Positions 1 through 8,629 of a DNA stretch of 52,938 nucleotides are shown here, piece by piece; within the stretch, counting starts at the first letter, position 1, and each line of letters begins with the position of its first letter. Source of the stretch: JALZAA01 sp035316025. Its GTDB lineage: Bacteria > Actinomycetota > Acidimicrobiia > IMCC26256 > JACDBD01. Below the pieces are notes generated by a model that had not been told where the DNA came from, did not search any database, and saw nothing but the letters and a program-made list of their open reading frames with translations. Position numbers and translations under genes: made by a program. The stretch is taken from assembly GCA_035316025.1 (NCBI GenBank), contig DATFXL010000050.1, positions 1-52,938 on the forward strand, written 5' to 3'.

Positions 1-1
1 C

Positions 2-331
2 GGCGTGCCGATCCTTCTCGACTGGCGACTGCGCGAGTGCGACTACGGCGAACGCAACGCCGAGCCGGCGGAGGCGCACGGCCAGGATCGAGCCGCCCAT
101 CTCGACGAGCCCTTCCCGGGCGGGGAGAGTTGGCGTGAAGCTGTCGCGCGCGTCGGCAGCTTTCTGCGCGATCTGACGCCGCGCTGGGACGGTGCCCGTG
201 TGGTCGTCATCGGCCACGTCGCGACCCGATGGGGGCTCGACCACTACCTAAACGGCGTCCCGCTCGGAGAGCTCGTCAACGAGGTCTTCGTGTGGCGGCC
301 CGGCTGGGAGTACCGGCTCGCGCGGAGCTGA
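2..331 (+). CDS. Histidine phosphatase family protein, C-terminal part (cut by window start)
   Basis: Only the last ~109 codons are present; the N-terminal RHG active-site region lies before the window. The visible part has the family's second half: GESWREAVARV, then a hydrophobic strand ending in VVVIGHVATRWGLD, whose His is the usual second catalytic histidine of phosphoglycerate-mutase-like phosphatases. The frame is open from base 2, so the annotated Met near base 5 is not a real start. The substrate cannot be told. Its stop lies just before the convergent exporter gene, with 8 bases between the two ends. Confidence 0.8.
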   Translation, partial: GVPILLDWRLRECDYGERNAEPAEAHGQDRAAHLDEPFPGGESWREAVARVGSFLRDLTPRWDGARVVVIGHVATRWGLDHYLNGVPLGELVNEVFVWRPGWEYRLARS

Positions 332-339
332 CGACCGGG

Positions 340-2820
340 CTACGACGGCGCCGGGGCGGGTGCGGGCTCGGGTTCGGGCGGAGGCTTGCCGGCCGCGGTG
401 CGCTCCAGGATCTCTCGCTTCACGAGACCACGCGACACCCAGTTGCGGCGGTCGGCCCACACGAGCATCGGCGGGAGCACGACCAGCGCGCTGAGCAGCG
501 CCACAGCGACGTTCATCGCGACGATGATCCCGAAGTCGCGCAGCAGCGGCAGCGACGACGTCGCGATCACGGCGACGCCGGAGATCGCGGTGAGCGCCGA
601 CACGATGAACGCACGACCCGTGCGTGACGCCGCCACCTCGACGGACTCCTCCGGCGTCAGGCCGCGCCGGCGTTCCTCCACGAACCGCAGCAGGATCAGG
701 GACGTGAACTCCGTACACGCGGCGACGACCAAGGGTCCGCCGACGGCGGTGACGGGGCTCAGCTTGAGACTGAACGCGTACGCGACCAGAGACGCCGTCC
801 CGACGGCGATCAGCACAGGGACAAGGGAGAGCAGTGAGCGGATGACGCTGCGCAGCCGCACGCTCAGGAACAGGAACACGAACAGGATGGCGAGGTAGGT
901 CAGCAGGACCCGGTTCGCCTCGAGGTTGTCGAGCAGCCCTACGCCCACGACGGCCAGCCCCGACGGGGTGGCGCTCACCCCCGGTGGCGGCTCGACCGTG
1001 GACCGGATCTCACGCACGACTGCGGCGCGCCGCTCGAGCTCGCTCGGGCCGGTCCGGAACACGAGGTTCAGCGCCTGACGGTTCGCGCTCACGGACGACC
1101 TCTTGACGTCGGCGGGGGCGACGCCGTCGGCGGCGCGCACCTCTTCTCCGGTCGGCGCGACATGCGTCGCGCCGGGGACGTCGTTGGCGATGTCGCTCAC
1201 CGTGGTGACGATGCCGGCGCCGGTCAGCAGGGTCTCGGGATGCTCGGCGAGCTGCTGGGTCGTGAAGTTGTCCATGAATTGGACGGTCTTGTCGTCGAAG
1301 ACGTCCTTCGACTGCACGAACATCCCGAGCTCGCTGGAGGACCCTGTCTGGCGATCGAGCGTGTTGAGGTCGTGGATCACCTGCGAGTCCTGGTTGACCC
1401 ACTTGATCGGGTCGGTCTGCAGCTCCAGCTTCCCTTCGACCAGGATCCCGCCCGCGAAGATGATCACGCTGGCGAGCGTGAGGTAGACGGCCACACTGGC
1501 CGGCAGGCTGCCGAGCCAGACCACGAGACGGCCGAGCGGGCCGGTGCGAAAGTCCCGGCCCTTGGTCGGCGACTTGTACTCGCGGATGCCGAGAATGGCG
1601 AGTGGCACGATGATGCTGCAGAGGCAGATCACCGCGATGCCCACGGCGAGCAGCAAGCCGAACTGCCGCAACATCGGCACCTTCGCGAAGCGCAACGCGG
1701 CAAACGCGAAGATCGCGTCGAACGTCACGACGATCAGCGCCGGGCACAGGTTGCGCGCCGTCTCCTGGATGGGATGCGCCTCCCGGTCGATGACGACCTC
1801 TTCCTCGACCCGCGCGTGCATTTGGATCGCGTAGTCGATCCCGATGCCGAGCATCACCGGAAGGCCGGCGATCGTGACGATCGTGAGCGGAATGCCGAGA
1901 TAGCCCGCGAGTCCGAAGGCCCAGACGATCCCGATGAGGATCACCGCCATCGGCAGCAATCGCCAGCGCACGTCGAAGAGCACCAAGAGGATCACGATCA
2001 TGATCGCGACGGCGATCGCGCCCAGCGTCAGCATTCCGCCGGTCAGGTAGTCGTTGATGTCCTTCAGCAGCACCGGCGCGCCCGTCGTGATGACCGACGC
2101 ATTGTCGAAGTGAAGCTTGCCTGCTTGCTCCTTGACGTGATCCGAGGCTTCACCCTCGGTCGTGATCGAGGCGTTGCCGACGAGGCGGGTGACGACCTGC
2201 GCGTGCGTGTCGTCGATGATGAAGGAGCGCAGCGCCTTGCGGATCTTGCCCTCGTTGTTGTGGAGCAGGAAGTCGATCCAGGCCGGGTTGTCGAGCGTGC
2301 GTTCCGCCTGGGGGATGGCGTTCAGCCGTTGCAGCGTGGCGGCGGCGTCGGCGCTGCGGGCCTCCTGGGCCTCCGGTGACGGGTCCCGTGCAGTCGCGTC
2401 CAGCAATGCCCGGCCGGCCACGCTCTGCGTGGGATCTCCCGTCGGGCTCTGCACCAGGCTGTCGCTGAACTGCAGGATCGTGCGGGGGGTGATGACTCCG
2501 ACGACGCCCTTGCCCTTGTGGAGCTGACCCTCGAGCGCCTGCCACTTCGCCTGGTTCTCCGGCGTGAACAGTTCGTTGACGGTGTGGCCCTTGTCCATGG
2601 TGACCAGGGTGAGCATCGCCTGGCCGCCGAAGAGCCGCTGGTACTTGACGTTGTCCTTGTAGACGGTGTCGCTCTTGTTGAGGTAGCTGTCCTGCCCGGT
2701 CGAGAACTCGAGACGCGTGATCCCGAAGCCCAGGATCAACGTGACGAGCAACCCGATCACGGATACGAGCCCGGCGTGCTTGCCGAGCTCGACCGCGATG
2801 AGCCTCCAGAAGCGCTCCAC
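340..2820 (-). CDS. RND/MMPL-family exporter (hopanoid/lipid transporter-like)
   Basis: 826 residues, the normal size for a single-chain RND/MMPL transporter. The layout is duplicated. Each half has one N-terminal membrane helix (about residues 18-38 and 440-460), a large extracytoplasmic loop and a bundle of five helices (about 260-420 and 650-790). The GIGIDYAIQMHARVEEE stretch in the first bundle resembles the RND TM4 region. Family knowledge points to proton-driven export of lipids or hopanoids to the envelope; the cargo is not known here. Start is GTG with a GGGGAG ribosome site upstream; the stop is TAG. A divergent GNAT gene begins 75 bases away, so the two may share a promoter region. 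Confidence 0.85.
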   Translation of the reverse strand: MERFWRLIAVELGKHAGLVSVIGLLVTLILGFGITRLEFSTGQDSYLNKSDTVYKDNVKYQRLFGGQAMLTLVTMDKGHTVNELFTPENQAKWQALEGQLHKGKGVVGVITPRTILQFSDSLVQSPTGDPTQSVAGRALLDATARDPSPEAQEARSADAAATLQRLNAIPQAERTLDNPAWIDFLLHNNEGKIRKALRSFIIDDTHAQVVTRLVGNASITTEGEASDHVKEQAGKLHFDNASVITTGAPVLLKDINDYLTGGMLTLGAIAVAIMIVILLVLFDVRWRLLPMAVILIGIVWAFGLAGYLGIPLTIVTIAGLPVMLGIGIDYAIQMHARVEEEVVIDREAHPIQETARNLCPALIVVTFDAIFAFAALRFAKVPMLRQFGLLLAVGIAVICLCSIIVPLAILGIREYKSPTKGRDFRTGPLGRLVVWLGSLPASVAVYLTLASVIIFAGGILVEGKLELQTDPIKWVNQDSQVIHDLNTLDRQTGSSSELGMFVQSKDVFDDKTVQFMDNFTTQQLAEHPETLLTGAGIVTTVSDIANDVPGATHVAPTGEEVRAADGVAPADVKRSSVSANRQALNLVFRTGPSELERRAAVVREIRSTVEPPPGVSATPSGLAVVGVGLLDNLEANRVLLTYLAILFVFLFLSVRLRSVIRSLLSLVPVLIAVGTASLVAYAFSLKLSPVTAVGGPLVVAACTEFTSLILLRFVEERRRGLTPEESVEVAASRTGRAFIVSALTAISGVAVIATSSLPLLRDFGIIVAMNVAVALLSALVVLPPMLVWADRRNWVSRGLVKREILERTAAGKPPPEPEPAPAPAPS

Positions 2821-2895
2821 GGCGTCACTCCCCCCTGCCGCTTGCGGTTGACACTACCCAGATGGGCGACGGCCGTCCCCGCGAGACTGACGCTG

Positions 2896-3402
2896 GTGGC
2901 GTACTTGCTCCGACCGGCGACGGCCGACGACGTCGATTTCTTGTGGGTCATGCTCTACGAGGCGGCGGACGCGGCTGCGAACGGCGTGGCCGACGTGGCC
3001 GCGCTTCGCCGGCGTCCCGAGCTCGCGCGCTATGTCGAGGGTTGGGGCGCTCGCACCGACGCCGGCGTCGTCGCCGCTGACGAGGCAGGGACACCCGTCG
3101 GAGCGGCCTGGGCGCGGCTCCTCACCGGCGACGCCAAGAGATACGGCTATGTCGACGACGACACTCCGGAGCTCGCGATCGCCCTGCTTCCGGCCCACCG
3201 CCGCCGCGGCCTGGGCGAACGGCTCCTGCGCGCGCTGGTCGGTGCCGCCGCCGGCCAGTACGACTCCGTGTCGCTGAGCGTGCGCGCCGACAACCCCGCT
3301 CGGCGGCTCTACGAGCGCATCGGGTTCCGCGTCGCCGGCACCGACGCCGGCGAAGCGGTCACGATGACGGTCGCTACTGGAAGATCGCGGCGACCACGTT
3401 GA
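2896..3402 (+). CDS. GNAT-family N-acetyltransferase
   Basis: 168 residues from a GTG start placed just before LLRPATADD, the typical first strand of GNAT proteins. The acetyl-CoA-binding motif A is visible as LLPAHRRRGLGERLLRALV, followed by SVRADNPARRLYERIGF, the usual beta-bulge and C-terminal strand. The open frame extends further upstream, but that part overlaps the divergent exporter gene, so the short start is preferred. The last 29 bases overlap the convergent DUF1345 gene. The substrate is unknown. Confidence 0.8.
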   Translation: MAYLLRPATADDVDFLWVMLYEAADAAANGVADVAALRRRPELARYVEGWGARTDAGVVAADEAGTPVGAAWARLLTGDAKRYGYVDDDTPELAIALLPAHRRRGLGERLLRALVGAAAGQYDSVSLSVRADNPARRLYERIGFRVAGTDAGEAVTMTVATGRSRRPR

Positions 3403-4048
3403 TGAGCACCGCGAGGATCACGGCGCCGAACAGGTACGCCAGCAGCGAATGGCCGAGGACCGTCCGCCGGATGATCTGATTGTTGATCTCGGTGTCCGCG
3501 ACCTGGAACGTCATGCCGATCCCGAACGCGACGTACGCGAAGTCCCGGTAGTCCGGCTCGAAGTTGGGCCCCGACTTGAAATCGATGCCGCCGACGGGGG
3601 GTCTCGCGTAGTACTGGTGCGCGTAGTGCAATGCGTACACGGTGTGCAGGGTGGCCCACGACAGCACCACCGTCGCCACCGCCGCCGAGACCAGCGCGAT
3701 GTCGCCGCCGCCGGTACTGGATTCGCTCGCTTTCAGGAGGTCGAAGCCGACTCCCACCAGGCTCACCACGCAGGCGGTAAGAACCAGGAGCTGCGCCGAC
3801 ACCCGGCTGTCGTCTTCCCGGTTGGCGAAGTCACGCGTCTCGTCGGCTGTGAACCGCCCCGCGCTCGTCCATACCCAGAGGACGAACAACGCGGCCGCTA
3901 CGTCCCATCCAATGAGGGTCGACAGCTGCCATGGCGCGAAAAATGCGGTGAGGACACCGGCGACGAGGCCCGCTGTGGCCACGATCATCGCCCGCCGGCG
4001 GGCGGAGGCGGACCAGAGCAGCGCAACGTGCCGATGTTGACGGACCAC
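3374..4048 (-). CDS. DUF1345-family membrane protein
   Basis: 224 residues with about five membrane helices (roughly 18-38, 45-62, 90-108, 122-140 and 198-222). The segment DFAYVAFGIGMTFQVAD, followed by RRTVLGHSLLAYLFG, is characteristic of the DUF1345 family as I recall it. No biochemical role is established for the family. The 3' end overlaps the end of the convergent GNAT gene by 29 bases. Its start lies 13 bases after the stop of the 4061-5209 lipoprotein-like gene on the same strand, so the two are probably co-transcribed. Confidence 0.7.
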   Translation of the reverse strand: MVRQHRHVALLWSASARRRAMIVATAGLVAGVLTAFFAPWQLSTLIGWDVAAALFVLWVWTSAGRFTADETRDFANREDDSRVSAQLLVLTACVVSLVGVGFDLLKASESSTGGGDIALVSAAVATVVLSWATLHTVYALHYAHQYYARPPVGGIDFKSGPNFEPDYRDFAYVAFGIGMTFQVADTEINNQIIRRTVLGHSLLAYLFGAVILAVLINVVAAIFQ

Positions 4049-4060
4049 TCGGGGCGAACG

Positions 4061-5209
4061 TTAGCGGTGGCGGTCTCGTGGGACCCGAATGGCGGCGAAG
4101 CGGGGGCCATACGTCGCGACAACCGGGTCGGCGAGGTGGTCGAGCGTGGCGGCACGGCTGTTCAGGTTCCAACTGACGAGCAGTCGCTTGTCCGCGAGCG
4201 CGATCTCGGGGTGCGCGGACCCCATGTAGGTGAACTCGTCGGCACGGTCCGACGTGGGCGCGGCGACCAATGGCCCTGCCGCCCGCCACGGTCCGTGTGG
4301 CAAGCGAGCAGTCCACCCGATGAGCGAAGCGCCGTCGAACTCGCGGTCTTTGGCGATCGCCAGCCATCGCCCGTCGCGCAGGCGGGCCACGGTCGGGTTG
4401 TTGAACGGCGGCGCGTCGAGCACGGGCGTGGCCCGGGCGGGGTCGGAGCTCCAGCGCCCACCACCGCGGAATTGCCAGCGTCCGTCCAGATCGTCGGGGC
4501 GGACGCGAGCGAGGTAGGTCGACGGGCCGGCGGCGAAGTCGCGGCCGAAGAGGTAGAGCCAGCCGCCGTTGGCGACGACCGAGGTCCCCCATAGCCGGTC
4601 CTGATGGGGGAGCGGACTCACGGCGAGCACGGCGAGGTCGGTGCGCCGGAGCCGGACGACGTCCATCCCCATCATGGCGAAGTCGAACACGCCGGGCCCG
4701 GTCCGCCGCACCCGGGTGACGAAGACGTCGACCGTGCCACCGCGCGCGCCGCCGGCGACGACGCCGTCCGCCGGCCACCAGAAGTCCTCGGTGCCCGGGA
4801 TGGTGAGCCAGCCCCCGCCCACGGTGCCGACGAGGTCGACGCATCCGCCCGTCTGGACCAACGCGCTGTTGTGCTGGAGGCGGGCGCCGGGCGCGATGCC
4901 GCCGTCCGGAGCCCGGGCGCCGGTCCAGGTGTCGCCGAACAGCCAGAGGACCCGGCCGTCGCGCAGGTCGACTGACGCGGGGAGGTCGGCGGTGATCCAG
5001 CCGTCCGTCCGATTCGCCGTCATCGCGTCGAAGAACGCGGGCACGTCAGCCGGCTGACGCGCGCATGGCCGCGGGTCGGCCGAGACCGCGGGACCTCGGC
5101 CGGGCTCGACCGGCGCCGCGACTCGGTGCGCGACAGATTGCTCCGTGCCGCACGCATTCGCTACCCCCAGGAGCAGCACTAGGCCGAGCGTTACGCTGCG
5201 CGTCACCAT
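4061..5209 (-). CDS. Secreted or lipoprotein-like protein with DUF4185/propeller-like repeats
   Basis: 382 residues from ATG 5209 (an alternative start at 5242 adds 11 residues). The N-terminus is a signal peptide, MVTRSVTLGLVLLLGVANAC; the Cys could be lipidated but the lipobox is weak. The mature part has strand-rich blocks such as LWLFGDTWTG, WGTSVVANGGWLYLFGRD and PFNNPTVARLRDGRWLAIAKD, which resemble DUF4185/five-bladed propeller glycosidase-like proteins. Function is unknown. Its start codon overlaps that of a small divergent ORF inside one CCATGG. Confidence 0.65.
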   Translation of the reverse strand: MVTRSVTLGLVLLLGVANACGTEQSVAHRVAAPVEPGRGPAVSADPRPCARQPADVPAFFDAMTANRTDGWITADLPASVDLRDGRVLWLFGDTWTGARAPDGGIAPGARLQHNSALVQTGGCVDLVGTVGGGWLTIPGTEDFWWPADGVVAGGARGGTVDVFVTRVRRTGPGVFDFAMMGMDVVRLRRTDLAVLAVSPLPHQDRLWGTSVVANGGWLYLFGRDFAAGPSTYLARVRPDDLDGRWQFRGGGRWSSDPARATPVLDAPPFNNPTVARLRDGRWLAIAKDREFDGASLIGWTARLPHGPWRAAGPLVAAPTSDRADEFTYMGSAHPEIALADKRLLVSWNLNSRAATLDHLADPVVATYGPRFAAIRVPRDRHR

Positions 5210-5381
5210 GGCGGACCGGATCGAGCTGTTCGAACGACGCAACCGGCTGCGGATCGTAGCGCTGGTGTTCCTCGCGACTCTCGATTACGTCGTCGCCGTG
5301 GTGATGGCGGCGATCGCCCTCGGCATCGGAATCTCCTTGCGCGAGCTCACCGGCGCGAGGCCGCGCTCTGTCACGAAATGA
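5208..5381 (+). CDS. Possible small single-helix membrane protein
   Basis: 57 codons with strongly G/C third positions, encoding a basic N-terminus (FERRNRLR) and one long hydrophobic segment (about residues 16-45). No Shine-Dalgarno sequence is visible before the ATG. The ATG overlaps the divergent gene's start codon, which leaves no room for a conventional leader. It is either a real small membrane protein or a by-product of GC-rich composition. No family recognised. Confidence 0.35.
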   Translation: MADRIELFERRNRLRIVALVFLATLDYVVAVVMAAIALGIGISLRELTGARPRSVTK

Positions 5382-5515
5382 CCTTCACGCCTCCGGGCCC
5401 GATCAACAGGCCCACGACGATGAGCAGGACGCCCCAGACGATCTCGCGCCGCAAGAGTGCGAAGATTCCTTGCAATGACAAGGATCACTGCAATAGGCCA
5501 CAGAACGAATTCCAT
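5371..5515 (-). pseudogene. Small membrane protein gene with a one-base frameshift
   Basis: On the minus strand an ATG at 5515 has a good ribosome site (GGAGG, 5 bases upstream). It encodes MEFVLWPIAVILVIA and then runs out of a sensible frame. Dropping one A near 5470 restores GIFALLRREIVWGVLLIVV and then a GLLIGPGGVKVIS ending at a TGA (5371-5373). The joined ~47-residue product has two hydrophobic helices and a GPGG end like short membrane peptides I recall from Actinobacteria (family name uncertain). It could be a decayed gene, a sequence error, or a shorter TTG-started peptide covering only the second half. Confidence 0.5.
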
Positions 5516-5677
5516 GCCACCTCCGTTCGCGCTGAACTGGGTCGACTCGCCCTGCCCCGACGACGAGCACAAACCCAACCGAGCAATCGATCTCGAACGG
5601 CTGCCCAGGAGCGACGCATCAGCGTCCGGTCGCCGGGTAAGTAGACGGGGTCTCCCTCTCGAGAGGAGCTGATCGCG

Positions 5678-6076
5678 GTGACGAAGCTGGACATCGACAC
5701 AGCCGAAGACCTGGCGAAGCAGGCGGGCAAGAAGCTCGCGATCGAAGTCGTGGAAGTCGGGCGCAAGCGCATGCGCCGCCGGGCGAAGCGGAGAGGGCGC
5801 AAGCTCGAACGCGGCCTCGAGAAGGCCGCCAAGCGGCTGCCCATCGACACGCCCGTCGACAAGCGGCGCCGCCGCCGGACGGCCGGCCGCGCGGCGTGGC
5901 TGATCCGCTTGGCGCTGGCCGGCGCCGTCCTCGTCGCGATCTACGTAGGGTGGCGGGCGCGCAACCAGCGTGAGGGCACAGCCGAAGCCGGCCCGGCGCC
6001 CGACGCGTTCGGCGCCGCCGTCGACGCGGCCGAGGACGGGAAGCACGCGTCGACGTTGACGCCCACGGAGGGGTGA
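5678..6076 (+). CDS. Basic single-pass membrane protein, unknown function
   Basis: 132 residues from GTG 5678, supported by a GAGAGGAG ribosome site about 9 bases upstream. The first 80 residues are highly charged and mostly Lys/Arg (RKRMRRRAKRRGRKLERG). One membrane helix follows (about 83-102), then a short acidic tail. The basic cytosolic face could contact nucleic acid or acidic lipids, but that is inference only. No family recognised. It lies just upstream of, and on the same strand as, the bactofilin-H1 fusion gene. Confidence 0.7.
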   Translation: MTKLDIDTAEDLAKQAGKKLAIEVVEVGRKRMRRRAKRRGRKLERGLEKAAKRLPIDTPVDKRRRRRTAGRAAWLIRLALAGAVLVAIYVGWRARNQREGTAEAGPAPDAFGAAVDAAEDGKHASTLTPTEG

Positions 6077-6222
6077 CCGCGTCTCGACGGTGACCCCATT
6101 CTCGTTCAACGCCGACGAGATCATGTGGTCGTTCTTCGAGGCGCATCCGCGACGCGCATAGCCACCTCAACGGAGCCGCGCGCATCCCCGAGGCGCGCGC
6201 ATCCCACGGTTACGATCGCCGC

Positions 6223-7770
6223 ATGCGCCGTCGAGTGCTCGTGGCGGCAGCGATCGCCTGCGTATTTCTCGTCGGAAGCGCGCACGCTGCCGGCGCTCAG
6301 GACGGCGGGAATCAGGAGCACGACCGACGCATCAGCGTGACGGGCGGGCTCGTCGTCGCCGCGGGCGAGACGATCGCCGGGCCGGCAGTGTCGGCCAACG
6401 GCCCGGTCCGCATCGACGGTCGCGTGAACGGCGCCGTCTACGTAGGTCGAGGCGATGTCCGGATCAACGGGCGCGTGACGGGCGACGTGCTCGTGCTGGA
6501 CGGCGACGCGCGTATTCGCGGCCGCGTTGGTGGCAGCGTGACGGTGCTCAACGGGAAGGCGACCGTCCTGCGGGGAGCGGACGTCCACGGCGACGTCGCC
6601 TCGCGCACGGCCCCGACCGCCGCCCGCGGCGCCGTCCAAGGGCACGTGGAGAGGCTCGACATCCGCAGCCTCTTCGCCGGGTTCGTTGTGGTGATCCTGG
6701 CGCTGCTGTGGGTGGCGGTCACGCTCTCGACCGCGCTCCTCGGGTTGCTGTTCGTGGGGCTGTTCCCGCGCGCCGCCGACGCTGTCGTCGTCGCCGGTCG
6801 CCGCGTATGGGCGTCGTTCTTCCTCGGGCTCTTCGTGGGGATCATCGCCCTGGTCTTCGGCCTGGCGATCATGGCGAGCGTCGTGGGCATCCCGCTCGGC
6901 TTCGCCGTGTTCGGAACGCTCGCGGTACTCGTGCCGCTCGGCTACGTCGCGAGCGCGCTGATCTTCGGGCGGCTCATGGTGCACCGGAGCGGGACGGGGG
7001 GACGGCTCGGCGCCTTCTTCGCCGGCTTCGGCATCCTGCGCTTCGGTGCTCTCGTGCCCGGCTTGGGGTTCGTGATCGCATTCTTCTTCGCTACCTACGG
7101 CTTCGGCGCCCTGGTCATCGCGGCGTGGCGAGGCGGGCGACGCGCCCTCGGCGTCGAGCAGTTGGAGCCGGAGTACGCCGCGGTGCCGCCGGCGGGGTAC
7201 AACTACGAACAGCAGGGTTGGCCTGGGTACGTCCCCTTCCCCGAGTCGCCCCGACGTCGAGCGGCACGGCGCACGACGCGGACGCGCAAGGCCGGCGCGC
7301 CAAAGCGCGCAGCGCGCAAGGCCCCGGCGAAGAGGCGATCCACGCGTGCCGCGAAGCGATCGACGGCGACGAAGTCGCGTACCGCGCGAGCACGGAAGGC
7401 CGGACCGCGCAAGAAGTCGGCAGCGCAGAAGCGCACGACGAAGACCGCGAGGAAGCCGGCCCGGAACACAGCGAACAAGCCGGTCAAGAAGGCCGTGAGG
7501 AAGCGGGGCAAACGGACCGCGACGCGAAAACCGGCGAAGACGACAGCCCGGAAGCCGGCCAAGAAGACGGTGAAGAAGAGAGGCACGACCAAGAGAGCCA
7601 CGACGAAGAAGACCGCAACGCAGTCTGCGACGCGACGTCCCGCCGCGGCGAGCAGCGCCAACGGTCGAGCGTCGACCCGCAAACGTGCGGGGAGCAACTC
7701 GCGTCGCGCGAAGCAACCGCGGAAGCGCAAGGCATCGACGAACAGGTCTCGGGCTCGAACTCGCGCCTGA
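6223..7770 (+). CDS. Bactofilin-like membrane protein with histone-H1-like Lys/Arg tail
   Basis: 515 residues in three parts. (1) A signal peptide (1-26) and a bactofilin/polymer-forming repeat region (about 35-145) with regular G-x-V strands: PVRIDGRVNGAVYVG, DVRINGRVTGDVLVL, DARIRGRVGGSVTVL. (2) A membrane domain of four or five helices (about 150-302). (3) A tail from about 343 to 515 made almost wholly of Lys, Arg, Ala, Thr and Ser in AKKxxKP/ARK-type repeats, like histone H1 or the C-terminal tails of mycobacterial HU. A paralogue at 23140 has parts 1 and 2 but no tail. The tail should bind DNA, RNA or acidic polymers; which side of the membrane it faces is unresolved. Confidence 0.8.
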   Translation: MRRRVLVAAAIACVFLVGSAHAAGAQDGGNQEHDRRISVTGGLVVAAGETIAGPAVSANGPVRIDGRVNGAVYVGRGDVRINGRVTGDVLVLDGDARIRGRVGGSVTVLNGKATVLRGADVHGDVASRTAPTAARGAVQGHVERLDIRSLFAGFVVVILALLWVAVTLSTALLGLLFVGLFPRAADAVVVAGRRVWASFFLGLFVGIIALVFGLAIMASVVGIPLGFAVFGTLAVLVPLGYVASALIFGRLMVHRSGTGGRLGAFFAGFGILRFGALVPGLGFVIAFFFATYGFGALVIAAWRGGRRALGVEQLEPEYAAVPPAGYNYEQQGWPGYVPFPESPRRRAARRTTRTRKAGAPKRAARKAPAKRRSTRAAKRSTATKSRTARARKAGPRKKSAAQKRTTKTARKPARNTANKPVKKAVRKRGKRTATRKPAKTTARKPAKKTVKKRGTTKRATTKKTATQSATRRPAAASSANGRASTRKRAGSNSRRAKQPRKRKASTNRSRARTRA

Positions 7771-7849
7771 AACCGGTCACACCGTCGGCGGTCGCCCCGG
7801 ATACGCTCGCAAGCGCCCGAGCTTTCGCGGGCTACCACAGGAACGACCC

Positions 7850-8629
7850 ATGCGCTTCGAGACGTTCGGCATCATCGGATACGGCCACTTCGGTCAGTTC
7901 CTGGCCTCTTCGCTGGCGCGACACGGCAAGGTCCTCGTCTACGACGCCGACGAAGCCAAGATCGAGCACGCGAGCGACGGCATTCGCCCCGCCTCGCTCG
8001 ACGAGGTCGCGACCGCCGACGCCGTCATCCTCGCGGTCCCGTTCGCCGCGCTCGCCGTCGTCCTCGACGAGATCCGGGACCGGCTCGGTCGCGAGACGGT
8101 GGTGATGGACGTCGTCTCGAGTAAGCAGCGGGCGACGCAGCTGCTCGTGGAAGCCCTGCCGCCTGACGCCAACGTGCTGGCCACGCACCCGCTGTTCGGG
8201 CCGCCGTCGATGACGCGTATCGAGCCTGGCCTCCGGATCGTCGTCACCGCCGAGCGAGGGCCGGCGGCGGCGGGCCTGCGCGAGTTCCTCGAGCAGGAGC
8301 TCGGGCTGATCGCGGTGTCGGTCTCGCCCGACGAACACGACCGGGCGATGGCGTACATGCAGTCCCTGCCGTTCTTCATCGCCCGTGCCCTCGTCTCCAT
8401 CGACGTGTTGGAGCTCGAGCACCGCGACGTCCTCGCCATCCCGTCCTTCGAGAAGCTGGCCGAGATCGCGTTCATCGAGCAGCAGCACACCGTCGATATG
8501 TTCGACACGAGCCAGATCAGCAACCCATACGCCGACGAAGCCCGACGCCACTTCCTGGCCGCCCTTCAGCAGCTGCAGGCCGAGATCGAAGCACACCGCG
8601 CCGGCGAGCCGGCGGGGGAGGACGGCTAA
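7850..8629 (+). CDS. tyrA: Prephenate/arogenate dehydrogenase
   Basis: 259 residues. An N-terminal Rossmann fold begins at once (FGIIGYGHFGQFLASSL), which fixes the ATG at 7850 although the frame is open further upstream. The family's LATHPLFGPPS motif is present, and the C-terminal part is all-helical as in TyrA. The enzyme oxidatively decarboxylates prephenate or arogenate in tyrosine synthesis, in the cytosol. There is no fused chorismate mutase or ACT domain, so feedback control is not evident. Its last 4 bases overlap the end of the convergent SDR gene. Confidence 0.85.
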   Translation: MRFETFGIIGYGHFGQFLASSLARHGKVLVYDADEAKIEHASDGIRPASLDEVATADAVILAVPFAALAVVLDEIRDRLGRETVVMDVVSSKQRATQLLVEALPPDANVLATHPLFGPPSMTRIEPGLRIVVTAERGPAAAGLREFLEQELGLIAVSVSPDEHDRAMAYMQSLPFFIARALVSIDVLELEHRDVLAIPSFEKLAEIAFIEQQHTVDMFDTSQISNPYADEARRHFLAALQQLQAEIEAHRAGEPAGEDG

